A stretch of DNA of 64,000 nucleotides from Aphrocallistes beatrix. Its lineage: Eukaryota; Porifera; Hexactinellida; Sceptrulophora; Aphrocallistidae. A program made the translations under genes and the position numbers. Of this stretch, positions 36,395 through 47,731 are shown in pieces. Below the pieces are notes generated by a model that had not been told where the DNA came from, ran no database searches, and saw nothing but the letters and a program-made list of their open reading frames with translations. Numbering within the stretch: the first letter of the stretch is position 1; every line of letters begins with the position of its first letter. The stretch covers positions 1,625,934 to 1,689,933 of the forward strand of contig OY725494.1 in assembly GCA_963281255.1 (NCBI GenBank), written 5' to 3'.

Positions 36395-37065
36395 TGAAAA
36401 TAGGATATTTTCGATTTGTCCGTTGTTTATTCCTTAGGGTATCAGCTTACAATTAATATATTGGTTTATTTTAAAAGGACAATTACAGTGGTTCCTACAT
36501 CATATTTTTATACATCGGTTTAAGGTAGTCCCTTTGAAAGTGATTTTGGGGTTCCCTTTAATATATCTCAGTTCTGAGCAAGTTAAGACTGATCCCTCCA
36601 TCGACTTATATGCATCAACTAACATGTAGATTGAGTTCTCTAAAGTATGCTTTAGAATGAGGGAATAATGTGTTTGGAAGTTGTTTACTACTACTACTTT
36701 TGTCCCACTTTTTAAGTGGCGAAAATTAGCCAAAATCTACTAAAAGTGGCATGATATTTTTTCAACACGAGCAATTCTACTGAACACCTCCTGTTTACTT
36801 TTTCACATTGGTTCTTAATTATTTAACCTTTTAATGATCTTATTTTACGATTTTCAAAAATTTGTCTCCAAATTTAGTTTTGAGCCATTTTCAATGGGAA
36901 GAACTCAACTTTTCGACACTACTCAAACCGATGTGCAAAAATCTAATATAGGAACCACAATAATTGTCCTCTTAAAATAAACCAAAGTATAAATTGGGAG
37001 CTGATTCCCTAAGGAATACAAAGGACAAATCGAAAAAATCCGTTTAAGCTATATAAAGAATAAGG
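36395..37065. repeat. Foldback repeat
   Basis: Arms inverted around about 36730: TTTCGATTTGTCCGTTGT and ATTCCTTAGGG at left, with complements CAAAGGACAAATCG and CCCTAAGGAAT at right. No ORF of note. Confidence 0.7.
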
Positions 37066-37094
37066 TTGAGTATAAACCAGGTAACAGTATTTAT

Positions 37095-37251
37095 TTGTCA
37101 CCTGTAACTTGAGAAATAATGGAGTGAAAACTCAGTCTAAGTTTTGTTGGAGAGTAGGAATATGGTTCTATATAATTGCACTGGTTGCGCGATACTATTT
37201 TAGTACATTAATTGAAGTATACACTGTTATTAGTATTTGTTGAATGCCCCA
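37095..37251 (+). mobile_element. Remnant of a mariner right end
   Basis: TGAGAAATAATGGAGT and AAGTTTTGTT...AGAGT match mariner 1 near 27725-27780, and ATTAGTATTTGTTGAATGCCC matches its terminus at 27845-27869. Only this end survives. Confidence 0.65.
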
Positions 37252-37480
37252 GTATCTACATTCACCAGGTGCAGCTGGAGATAGAATTGGAGTTAGTAAG
37301 TTGGGTTGCAGTAGACACCCACTGTTAACTAGAAACCATCCTTTAATTGTCGGTATTTCGCCAAGTGATATTTTCTGATTTATTCCCGGATGTCTCCAAA
37401 TAAAGGCGTCATGGATACTGTCTGGCAATTCAGCTACAACCTTAATGAAATTTTGAATCATTGCTACAAATAGCATTTAG
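37252..37480 (-). pseudogene. PIF/Harbinger (HARBI1-like) nuclease fragment
   Basis: A minus-strand frame encodes KVVAELPDSIHDAFIWRHPG, then IKGWFLVNSGCLLQPNLLTP and GECRYW. This is the DDE_4 core of Harbinger transposases, where the usual text is DSGYPL; here the catalytic Asp reads Asn (LVNSGC). Upstream and downstream parts are absent, and a mariner end abuts it on the left. Non-functional relic. Confidence 0.75.
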
Positions 37481-37489
37481 TTGTTGTAA

Positions 37490-38090
37490 TGAACCCCTTT
37501 ATGTAGATATATTTCTTCATTTTGTGAAGGCGCAAATGTTGGTAGCTGGAAACCATCAATAACTTACTATTAAATCTATTTAGTATTTCTAAGAAGGCCT
37601 GTTAAATTAGCTGTTGCTCCTGGTTATGAAAACAATGTACTCGTTGGCAATGGAACATATCGTATCTGATGCGGAGGATACAGACTACGAGACTGATGTT
37701 TGAGAAATGTGATCCGATGATGCTACTACGGCTTGAAACGGTCCTGAAGTTAGGAACTCCAAGACAACAACAAACCAGGGAGTGGTAGGTATGGAATAAA
37801 TTCATATTGCTGAATATTGAGAATTTTCGACCTTTTAATCGGGGTTCGGAAATAATGCTGTTACCCTATATCATGCAATAAATTCACTATCATTATGGCA
37901 TCTAATGGATTTAATCGATCACGAAAGACTGAAAATTTCAGTTTGGATCATTGTCATTAAGAAAGGAGAAAGAGTCATTATTCAGGGAAATTAAAAATTA
38001 TTTTTCAAGTTTTATTCGACAGAATGGCCTTTTTTATGCAGCATTTATACTAGAAAATAACAATTTTGATAAGGATTTTAAAAGATAAAA
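37490..38090. other. Intron sequence, no element recognised
   Basis: No supported gene. A minus-strand frame at 37805-37602 has no family resemblance that I could see. Confidence 0.4.
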
Positions 38091-38099
38091 AATAATCTA

Positions 38100-38420
38100 C
38101 TCCTGTTCGATAATACTTTGTAGTTCTTTTGGGCCTTAGGTGCTATATATTGTATATTCTTTGTTGGAGAACAGCACAAAAGTTCTTAATAGGAATTAGA
38201 TCTGGACTATTCGACATCTATTGACAAGGATACTCTCGGAAAGCATGTAAGCTGTAGAAAATCATCATCTTATGGACAGTGAGTTGCCTTCTTGTAGTTC
38301 TCAGCTATCTGGATAAGTAAGATATTCGCGGTTTCGATATACATTTGACCTAAAACGTTATAATAATGATTTTAATCGAAATTATCTTCGAATATACTGA
38401 CTGATGTTCGCTGCGAGCGG
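38100..38420 (-). pseudogene. Trace of a Tc1/mariner-type transposase
   Basis: The minus strand contains NSPDLIPIKNF, close to the SPDLNPIENLW block around the third catalytic residue of Tc1-like enzymes, with weak coding similarity upstream. All frames are interrupted. Confidence 0.4.
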
Positions 38421-39221
38421 ATATTCCCACAAAATCAATTTGAGAGTGTGAAGGAGAATAGTATATATTGGTACGAACCCTTTGTTCAAAGTTTAACTTC
38501 TCCAGTGTGTGAGCAGATTGAGCAGTTATCTATAATGAATATTTAACCCACTGAATATTGATAGTTGTTAACCTAAGATAACTCGTTTTGCATCAGTAGC
38601 AGGGGGGGTGATGAAAGATTCTATGATATACACCCACACCTCTTTCCAACTTCAATTGGCTCCTTAAAGTTCACAAAAGTATCCTGTTTGGCTTCGCAAT
38701 TTAATTCCTAGTTATTTACTATCATTCTCAGATAATTTCATCAGTCTCCCAAGCTCATTCGTGCGGTTCAAATTTTCACCATGATGAAACATGATACGCA
38801 CATTATAAACTGATTTCCAAGAGAGGCCACAATATACAAATATATCAATAAAAACAAGTTTATAATGATGTTAAGAGACCACTAATCTTTCAAAGCGCTG
38901 ATTGGAATGCTAATCCGTTTTGCATTGTTACGTTTAGATTTTTAGATACAGCCAATTGGCGGTTGAATATGTAGCGAAAATCAGACATATAACGACATCT
39001 AATTAAAGTTAAATTCAGCCACTTTGAGTGGACAAATTTAGTGACTTTGGGTCAATTTAGTTATTTCTATGAACAGATTGTGCTATTTCAAGAGCATTAA
39101 AATTCAATTTACTATAACAATTCAAAAGTTGATTCATGTTTAACCTATCTATATGGTCTATCATATTGCCCTAAAACACATAAAGAATTAACGCAACACT
39201 AACGGCTAAAAATCAAAGAAT
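38421..39221. other. Intron sequence, no element recognised
   Basis: AT-rich, no coding signal; the right end holds the 3' flank of the Tc1-like pseudogene at 39222. Confidence 0.4.
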
Positions 39222-39391
39222 TCACTTTAAAAAATAACCATCATGTAGTTTGATGCACTTATTTACTCTATTTGGCATTCTATTGTATAAATTTTCAATA
39301 ATATAAAAGAGAAAGTTTCGACCAGGTCAGTTCAATGTTATTTTCAAGCATTCTCAGGTTGTGTAGAAGTGCAATCGCATCTTTGTCCATA

Positions 39392-39927
39392 CAAGCGCAA
39401 TTCGCTTGGTTGCGCTGTGCGGCTGGCGGACACTTTGTGTCCGTCGGAGGCACCCTTTGGTCGCCTGGAGTCACTTTGGTTAATTATAAGGGACATAACA
39501 TCTCTAAATATGTCTATCTTTGCGTGAAAATCGATATCACTTCGAAAATCACCAAATTTGTAAGCTAAAATTTTTTTGATGTGTAATGATGACGTCATAA
39601 CAGAGTGATGAGTTATCATGTTTTGATAATATGCACATTCTATTAAAATTTCAGCCTTCTATCACTTAAAATGGCTGAGTTATAGTGGAAAAACTGAAAT
39701 TTCTAATTATAAAAAAGGTGACAATGACGTCATAATTCCATGATGAGTCGACATTTTCGTCGGAACTCAGAACTTACTGGAGCCATAAGCCAAAAGACTC
39801 CCAAAAGACCAAAAGACTCCCACATGCCAAAAGGCTTTCTGAGCCAGACAGTTTCTTCAATCAATTCGTTACAGATATATACGTATACACACATACACAA
39901 ACATTAATCAAGTTTTAATAGTAAGGA
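39392..39927 (-). mobile_element. Hel-A Helitron inserted in a Tc1-like transposase
   Basis: Complete copy: 5' TCCTTACTATTAAAACTTG at 39927, 3' AATTGCGCTTG at 39392, and hairpin near 39425. The disrupted protein frame continues across the A^T target with no duplicated bases. Confidence 0.9.
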
Positions 39928-40353
39928 TGTTTCTATTGGAATGAGATCTGGCGAGTTCCCGGTCAAATATAATTCCCCCAGAACGAAGCTATAGTATTTT
40001 GTAAAGCGCTCCCCCACACCTGATTTTAGAAAGGTTTAGTTTTATGGGTGAACATTGGGCTTGTCAGGGCACAAATTCGAAAATTCTGCCGAATGGGCAC
40101 ATGGATCAATCAGTTCAAAGAGATATTCATCTGGGAAAATAAACATTTTCCATTCTCATGTTATCCAATTTTGCAGTGCATTTCGATCTGTTTCCTTATG
40201 TTCTTCAGCTAAATTGGGTTGCTGTTGGGGTTTATATGGCTTGATGTTAAGAGTATTCCCTTAAATAGCGGTATACACTGCTGTATGAGATAGAATATCC
40301 CTTAGAATTCAACTTCCGAGGGATGGATCTGGTTGATTGGTGTATTTTCATTG

Positions 40354-40935
40354 CAGGGTTGGGTTTTGTCCAGTCCAAAACTGGTTTTGGATGGACTGTG
40401 GGAAAAACCCGGTTTTTACCGGTCAAAATTGGTCAAAACCGGTCAATACTGGTCAATACTATATCCTTGGATAATAAGAAACTGAAAACGTATAAAACTT
40501 GTTAAGAGGCTATTGACACTAGTTTACAATGAAACAGTAGTGACAAAATGTGTGGTTTCAACTAATTAAATTCAAATAAAGTATGCTTACATATGTTCCT
40601 CCGAAAGGGGTATAATTATCGAAACATTTGTGATAGTATTATTTAATTTGAATACTATCGCGGAGATTGTTTATCCTACTTGAATTGACCAATTTAAAAT
40701 GGCACAAGGAGGAAACCCTATTGATTCAGTGTAGAATTTTTTTCTTTCCACATATTTTCTTCAACTATTATGTATCGGTATATTTATATACATCTTGTTA
40801 AAATATATAAGTAAGAACTAATATGCATTAGTACCATAATTAGGTTTTGACCAGTTTTGTCCAGTCAGGAGGTTTTGGATAGGCCGGTTTTTACCACTAT
40901 GGCTTTTACCGCATGGACAAAACCTGCCAACCCTG
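40354..40935. mobile_element. 582-bp hAT-type MITE
   Basis: Ends CAGGGTTGG...GTTTTGTCC and GGACAAAACC...CCAACCCTG, with a perfect 8-bp duplication TTTCATTG (40346-40353, 40936-40943). The interior has repeated GGTCAAAACCGGTC words at both ends. Confidence 0.9.
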
Positions 40936-41470
40936 TTTCATTGTAGACTTTGTGATGACAAATTTTACTAGTATTGGGACGGATGTTTTTCGTACACGGC
41001 CCCTTTTGTTTTCGAGTGAGTGACCATCAACAAAGCTCAGCCACCAACGAAGAACTCGTCAGATATCGCCACCAATCTGTTTAGCAAACCCTTTTTTGCT
41101 TCAGCCCACCCATTACCATGCCAAAGTTTGAACAGTCTGCTCTTTAACCATTAGATTAGTTAATATTAAAGAAATACCTAATATCGGAGTAAGCAGATCC
41201 AAATAACGATTAAATAGTGCATAATGCTTCATAAAATTTCATTAGAGTCATACTATAGAGATATAAGCTGAATCGTTCAACTAGTAAATAGCACTAGTTG
41301 GTATTCTATAGATATAGAGCCGCTGGTCACGATTTCTGGTATTTCAATGGGAATTCGATTTCTCAAACACTAGAGCCGATTCAACATAAAACCGATGGTA
41401 TTTTTTGCATTCTGTTCACCAAATATACACTAAAATCGATCTAACATTTGAGCCAAAAGAAAAAAGACTA

Positions 41471-41875
41471 CAGTGGAACCTGTATATAACGGCCACCCAA
41501 GGGACTGGACAAAATTGGCCGTTATACATAGGTGACCGTTATATACAGGTGATTGTCTTAATTCCCAAAAGGTATCAGCGTACTGCAATAAATATCAAGT
41601 TTTTAGAAATCCATTTTTTGAAGTAATTACATTAAACTTGTTTATCGTTCGTAACAGGTCCATAAACACATAAAAATGTGAAAAAGGTGATGGTCGTTAT
41701 AGACAGATAGCGGCCGTTATACACAGTTTTAGGGTCTGTAAGGGACTACAAATGGGTGGTCGCTGGCGGGGTTGAGCAGGTGACCGCTATACACAGGTTG
41801 AATATTATGGAATTTCGGACGGGACTGTTCATTGGTGACCGTTATATAGAGTGGCCGTTATAGCAGGTTCGACTG
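41471..41875 (-). mobile_element. pogo-like MITE, second copy (405 bp)
   Basis: TA-flanked. Ends CAGTGGAACCTGTATATAAC and the inverse of CAGTCGAACCTGCTATAACG; same family as 8183-8625 in opposite orientation. Confidence 0.85.
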
Positions 41876-41879
41876 TATT

Positions 41880-42400
41880 TGTTGACCAGTGTAATCAATA
41901 GTTTTTAAGGATGCCATGGCGTCTATCGGAACTAGAAAGGTTTATGCCAAAATTTACTATAAAAAGTCAACTCACGAATCAATCAATGGGAGGATGTAAA
42001 CACTTTTTTTAAAAATTATCAGAATTACTTGTATATTTCTGTTACAATTTTTGCTTGATACCTAGTAATGAACCAGCCATTCCCCAAGCCATAGCCCTTT
42101 GTAAATTATATTACGCCTACTAGCTTGCTTCCACACCACCTCTACCTTAAGGAGTATGCTTCTATTATCCTCTAGCGCAGTGTCGATCCCACAAATGGGC
42201 TGTGTAATGGCATGCGATTGTTAATTAGTCCATTTTAAAATAATGTTATTGATGCTGAAATTGCCACAGGTATACACTGTGGCAAACGAGCGTTTATTCT
42301 TATAATGTCTTTTTCTGAAACAGATTTTCATAATGTTTTCAGACGGAAGGAGTTTCCTATTTGCCCTGCCTATTGTATAACAACTAACAAAGGACAGGGC
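41880..42400. other. Intron sequence, no element recognised
   Basis: No gene or repeat boundary identified. Confidence 0.4.
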
Positions 42401-42411
42401 AGAGTCTACGA

Positions 42412-42729
42412 GTGAAGAGGAGTTGGACGATCATTTTGATTCCAAACGAATGGGATGCAAATGTAGAATTAGCTATTTTAGGTGCTCTAGTGCATATAGA
42501 TATTATATTGAGGATCAATTCAACTAATAATAATCACGAACTTTGGAGAGTGGACACCATTTATGCACACAAAATTGTACCCACTCTTTCCCTAGGCGGC
42601 CCTATCTTTAATGGACAGAGGTTGGGTGTAGTACTGCATCGAATACACAACAGCGACATACATACCATTTCGATTCATTATATTACAGTAGCTCATGGAA
42701 TTTTTTGTGCAGACGAATTCAGGATTTAA
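42412..42729 (+). pseudogene. Possible OTU-like protease fragment
   Basis: A 105-codon frame opening at ATG 42412. NEWDANVELAILGALVHIDI resembles the W-x-x-x-x-E-L-x-x-L...I region of OTU-family cysteine proteases, and a late SIHYITVAHG could be the catalytic HY. The N-terminal Asp-Gly-x-Cys part was not found upstream, so at best it is a partial, inactive copy. Such domains occur in transposon proteins. The call is a resemblance only. Confidence 0.3.
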
Positions 42730-43048
42730 AAGCTATTTAGTATGATTTCATGTAAGTAGAGTCTTTCAAGACATAATGTCATGTGTGGCTACATTGAGTG
42801 TCTTCCTACCTGATTCCTACCTTGAACTTTGATTAATTTAGTTCGAACAACTAGGACTCTTTTATGCTCATATGCTTAATATTTTATTTCAAATGATAAA
42901 ATGTTAAACTGAACAATGTCGAATTATTTCAGAATCAGCACAATTCATTGTCTTTCAGATCAAAGGTATAAAATTACAGGAGTAAGATTATGCTGATTCT
43001 CTTAAACCTTATTTAGAAAGCATTGTATTCACGTCACATTTATATGTA

Positions 43049-43613
43049 CGAGGGTCACTCAATATGTTTTGAGCCTGAAGTAGTTGCTTCCGTTTGATTT
43101 TGTTGGAAATTTCTAGGATTATTCACCTACCTATTATTATCTTTGACTTTGAGTTTGATTTCAATCGGACAAGTTTCTAAAATATTGTAATGAAGAAATT
43201 GTCTAAGATATTTTGTATTAGCATCTATGAAAACACAACCACAAGTGTTGAATTGGGATATCTTTGAACATTTATTTATGTTTTGCAAACGAAATTTAAA
43301 TATGATAATCATAAAATCCCCCCGGATTGTGAATATATCGCATCATTGATAATATTGAATTACCAAAAGTTTGTTCCCAACTATCATTTTTCCATAAAGA
43401 GAATAAATAAAATTCCAAAGGAAATGGCTTGCAAATGTGTCGGAGTCCACAAGGACACTCCATTATATGTGGCATAATATTTTAGAAACTTGTCCAATCT
43501 AACTCAAAGACAAAGATACAAGTAATATTAGGCAGATGAATAATGCTAGGAATTTTCAACACAATCAAATGGAAGCAACTACTCCAGGCTCAAAACTTAT
43601 CGAGTGACCCTCG
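43049..43613. mobile_element. mariner-type foldback MITE (565 bp)
   Basis: TA flanks inverted ends CGAGGGTCACTC...TTTTGAGCCTG. Inner arms are also inverted (ATCTTTGACTTTGAG against CTCAAAGACAAAGAT). ORFs inside are translations of the palindrome. Confidence 0.85.
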
Positions 43614-43839
43614 TAGTATATAGGCGTCCTTCGAACGTCTAGGATTACAATGATTAATTATTAGGTAGATAATATCTCTAAATACATCTGTTTACTGTTA
43701 TTATCGATATCACTTGAAAAATCCAAAAATTAGTTATTTTTAAATTTTTGATGCATAACGATGACGTCATAACAGAATGATGAGATATCATTTTTAATGA
43801 TAGTTGTATCCTATGTGAAGAATATTTATATATACATTC

Positions 43840-44902
43840 ATAGCCTACTCTAATAATGCCTCACAGTAAAATAACCAAGGATGCGGTAATAGCCGAATGG
43901 ATTAATACACGATTAGCCTAAAATCGTTAATCATGTAGGATAGGCATTAAGAATGTATTACCAGCATATATAAACATGGCATCAAAGTACATATATCCGT
44001 TGTCAAAATTTCGATTAGTCATCATATCATTGCGCAACAGGTCATTCTAAGGACAATTTTAGCGATTTTCTAAGCTGTTTTAACCCTATTTCTAAATGGT
44101 ATTAAGGTGTGATTTTTGTGTAGAACAAAGATTAGTCCAAGGTGATTTGAATAATTTAGAAATTTTCGATGGAATGTTGTTACATTCCTACGTTGCTATG
44201 GTAAAGCATTTTGGTCAGTTTGGCCATTTCATGCAAACTGTAAGAACTAGGTCTTACAATTTGATCGTATTCGATAGGCAATTGGCTACTTCCTATTAGG
44301 TAATAATACAAATTTTACTTCTAAATTCACAGACTACAGAGTTATGCGACAATTTAGTGTTTGGTCACAATCTTAAAATCAACCCATAACTCAAAACTCC
44401 TTGAATTTAGAAGTTCAAGTTGTATTGTTACCTAATAAGAAGTAGTCCATTGCCTATCAAACACAATCAAATTTGGAGCTCTAATCATTACAGTTTGCAT
44501 GAAATGGCCCAAAATGACCAAAATGCTTTACCATAGCAACGTAGGAATGCAACAACATTCCATTGAAAATTTCTAAATTTTTCAAATCACCTTGTACTAA
44601 TCTTGGTTCTACACAAAAATCACACCTTAATACCATTTAGAAATAGGGTTAAAACAGCTTTGAAAATCGCTAAAATTGTCCTTAGAATGACCTGTTGCGC
44701 AATGATATGATGACTAATCGAAATTTTAACAACGGATATGTGTACTTTGATACCATGTTTATATATGCTGGTAATACATTCTTAATGACTATTCTACATG
44801 GTTAACGATTTTAGGCTAATCGTATATTAATCCATTCGGCTACTACTTCATCCCTAGTCCATGATTTTCAGTCTACTGTGAGGCATTATTAGAGTAGGCT
44901 AT
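43840..44902. mobile_element. FB-E foldback element, copy 2 (1,063 bp)
   Basis: Full-length inverted repeat, ends ATAGCCTACTCTAATAATGC and complement. Flanks share ATACATTC (43832-43839, 44904-44911). Sequence is very close to 23904-24968. Confidence 0.88.
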
Positions 44903-45101
44903 GATACATTCTATTAAAATTTCTGCATTCTTTGCACTTAAATGGCTGAGGTATAGTCAAAAAACTGAAATTTCTAATCGACATTTTCGTCTGTAGTCAG
45001 AACTTAGTGGAGCAATAGCCAAAGACTCCAACATGCCAAAAATCAGCTTGCTGTGCCTGGAATTTCTTCAATCAATTCGTTACAGAGATATATATAACAT
45101 A

Positions 45102-45642
45102 CAGTCACGAGATTTCAATACCTATTCATCTAAATCTTAGATATTCCTCTATTTGATGGATATTTTCCTATAATTAGTATAGTATAAACTTGGTTTTTTT
45201 TTAAAATTATGCAAAAATATGTGATGTGTCATCATTACTTAGCACTATCTGACTAATGTTTTTTGTTGTGAATTTCTAAAGAGCTGCAAAATATGCCTCA
45301 AAACACCTTGGTTGGGCTAGTCAGAGTCCTGATATCAACCCAATAGAGAATCTATTCGGATGGATAAAGCATAACCTTAGTAGAGATCGACCAAGAACAA
45401 AATCAGACCTTAAAGATCGGATTTCTGTCATAATGGATTCCATAACCCCGGAATTTTTGGAACCTTACTGTTCTTCAATGCCGAAAAGGTGTCAAAAAGT
45501 GATCGACAGCAATGGTAACAAGATAAATTACTGATCATCAGACACATATAGTAATATTCTGCTTAAAATTTAATAATGGAATTGAATAATTGATATTCAT
45601 TTTAGCACTTAGGTGATTCTCAATAATTACGGGACAGACTGT
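45102..45642 (+). mobile_element. Internally deleted Tc1 element with C-terminal transposase remnant
   Basis: TA-flanked, CAGTC at both ends. Frame 45278-45534 encodes SQSPDINPIENLFGWIKH (DDE Glu region) through SMPKRCQKVIDSNGNKINY and a normal stop. Compared with 34474-35475, about 0.65 kb is missing between the 5' leader (ending AAAGAGCT) and GCAAAATATGCC. It is a deletion derivative that presumably depended on a complete relative. Confidence 0.85.
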
Positions 45643-45647
45643 ATACT

Positions 45648-46107
45648 AGGGCATTAGGATCTCTCGATCCATGATCGAAAGATCCGGATCGCGAACCTAT
45701 TTTTGAGGATCGAGATCGGATCGACGATCCTTTTTAAAAGTAGGATCGGGATCGGGATCGGATCGCAACTTTTACTGAATTCGATCCGATCCTTTTTCTT
45801 TTTAATCCCTAAGTTGGAGGTGAAAGTGTTGAAATTTATGTTGATTAAATATATTTGTTTAATGTGTTTTATGGTTTGAATACTAACTTATGCACTAAGT
45901 ACGCCCCCAGGCTGCCGCATACGGGCGGACATTGCACGCCGTCCATGCCATAAGGCATATCCTTCCAGGAGCTGTACTAAAATGATAGTCCTCTGACTAT
46001 TATTGAAAGGATCTTTTTGGGGATCGTGATCGGATCGAAGATCCTTTTATAAGTTAGGATCGGGATCTGGATCTAGATCCTTTTTTTGAGGATTGACTAA
46101 TGCCCTA
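45648..46107. mobile_element. 460-bp hAT-type MITE rich in GGATCG repeats
   Basis: Ends TAGGGCATTAG / CTAATGCCCTA with a perfect 8-bp duplication CTGTATAC (45640-45647, 46108-46115). Both ends carry arrays of GGATCGGGATC-like words pointing inward around a GC-rich core (about 45900-45970). Confidence 0.88.
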
Positions 46108-46344
46108 CTGTATACAAGTATATACACATATACACATTAATCGAGTTAAGGATATTTGATTTATTCTAAACTGCAAAATCAATCCTTTGACCGAAAGTCT
46201 GTACTATGCTGCACATGTGCTATTTTGTAAGGGATAAACTGATATAAATGCATAGCCGTTTCAGTACTTCAGGTACGTTGTTAAGTTTACTAATTATATC
46301 TGATTCATTTCGAAATTTCACAAATACAGTATTAATCGTGAGAA

Positions 46345-46902
46345 TCTTATATATTAAAACGTTAGGATTTTTTTGTGTTTGTCCGAAGTCGTTGAGATAT
46401 GAAAATTGGCATGTAGGTGTCAAATGATATGACTACGATAATGTTCTAAGATCTAAGCGAAACTTCACACCTATGAATAAAAATGGAAAACAATTAATTG
46501 TTTACACATTTTCAATTCAGTATCTATGACTTCACTCTCACAATAGAAATCATTGTACGACAATATAATATATTGTCATTGTTATTATTACTTCAAAGCC
46601 ACAACATATGTTTGATATCTTAATAATAGTTTACTTTTGCTTATAATAGTTACATAAAGTAAACAAATTACAAAAATTGGCTAAAGACTAGCTTCCAACG
46701 GTTGACATGAGGTTTTCAGGGGCGTGTAGTTAGAAGATTTTATTTTCGGATCTATATGAGAAATTATTGTTAACTTTTGTTTACAATATCAATATAAAGC
46801 AAACAAATTAAAAAAATAGGCTAGATATGTAACTCCAGGCGCCGACTCTGCAGACACAAAGTGTCCACAAGCCGCGGACCGCAAGCAAGCGAAGCGCACT
46901 CG
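46345..46902 (+). mobile_element. Hel-B Helitron-like element, full copy (558 bp)
   Basis: Starts A^TCTTATATATTAAAAC and ends GAAGCGCACTCG, joined directly to a Hel-A start (TCTTTACTATTAAAAC). The 3' part shares the ACACAAAGTGTCC stem and GCAAGCAAGCGAAGCGC with Hel-A, so the two families probably use the same 3' end. Confidence 0.7.
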
Positions 46903-47297
46903 TCTTTACTATTAAAACTCGATTAATGGGTATATATACATACGTATATATAGAAATATATAGAAATTTTTATTTCGGCAATAAATCAAACCATTTTAGT
47001 GATAGAAGGATGAAAAGTTCATAGAATATGATATTAATATCCTTCCCATATGATACAACTACATCAAAAAATGATGACTCATCACTCTGTTATGTGTCAT
47101 CGTTATGAATAAAAAAATTAAATATTGACAAATTTGATGATTTTTCGAGTGATATCGATTTTAACAGTAAGACAGACATATCTAGAGATGAAATCTCCCT
47201 TATCATTATTCAATGTGAGCCCATGCGCCCAAAGGGTGCCTCCGGTGGACACAAAGTTTCCCCCAGTCGCGCAGTGCAAGCAAGCGAAGCGTGCTTG
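46903..47297 (+). mobile_element. Hel-A Helitron, internally shortened, tandem to Hel-B
   Basis: TCTTTACTATTAAAACTCG start, deletion of the first 150 bp or so of the body, 3' end GAAGCGTGCTTG^T. Confidence 0.75.
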
Positions 47298-47626
47298 TAT
47301 ATTAATAAAATGTCAGAAAAACAAAAGGAAAACGAAGAAATGATTTAGAAACTAACTAGTGAGGAGGATCCAAAGGAGGAGAATCTTAAGTAGGATTTGG
47401 AGAAAGCGAAAGGGGAACGAAAAGGGGAAAAAGAGGAGGAAGGAATTAAGAAGGAGGGGATGAAATTACGATCACCTTCAAAAAAATTAAATTATTGGAA
47501 AACGGTGAAAGCGTTGAGTTTCTGTGTAATTATTAAAACATACTAAGTAAATTCAATAATAGTATTATGCAAAATACATACTTCAGGGGAATACAACACG
47601 GTTGATTAATTTAAATTTAAATTTAA
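47298..47626. other. Spacer with purine-rich tract
   Basis: A G/A-rich stretch with repeated GGAGGA and GAAAAGGGGA words lies at about 47360-47460. No gene seen. Confidence 0.5.
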
Positions 47627-47727
47627 CTGTAGAATGCCCATCATTTATATGGCTTCTGTGCCATAGAAAATGGCTGGGAGACATCCGCGATATCGGGGAC
47701 ACTGTGTCCCCTCTGGGCATTCTACGG
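47627..47727. mobile_element. piggyBac-like MITE, 101 bp
   Basis: TTAA on both sides (47623-47626, 47728-47731). Inverted ends CTGTAGAATGCCCA / CCGTAGAATGCCCA match 13 of 14. TTAA duplication is the piggyBac signature. Core is GC-rich. Confidence 0.8.
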
Positions 47728-47731
47728 TTAA

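Larger units (their letters stand above)
39222..41180 (-). pseudogene. Tc1-like transposase split by a Helitron and a hAT-type MITE
   Basis: Minus strand, N-terminus near 41175: FAKQIGGD, WWLSFVDGHS and NKRGRVRK form a helix-turn-helix and GRPR-like box. A MITE interrupts at 40935-40354. The gene continues with VYRYLRE, a degenerate first-Asp block and NSPDLIPIET. It is interrupted again by Hel-A (39927-39392) and resumes WTKMRLHF, then LYNRMPNRVNKCIKLHDG, with stop at 39222. Taking out the Helitron alone restores IPIET-WTKMR in frame. Several stops and shifts are independent of the insertions. Confidence 0.8.
43640..46152 (-). mobile_element. Hel-A Helitron copy carrying three nested insertions
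   Basis: Pieces 43640-43839, 44903-45101, the target bases between the next two inserts, and 46108-46152 together make one minus-strand Hel-A. The 5' end at 46152 (TCCTTA, then ACTCGATTAATG) is internally shortened and the 3' hairpin is absent. Inserted in it are FB-E (43840-44902), a Tc1-derived MITE (45102-45642) and a hAT-type MITE (45648-46107). Confidence 0.8.

Noticed and set aside
44096-44299. 67-codon ORF
   Set aside because: Lies in one arm of an FB-E palindrome; not conserved as protein between copies.
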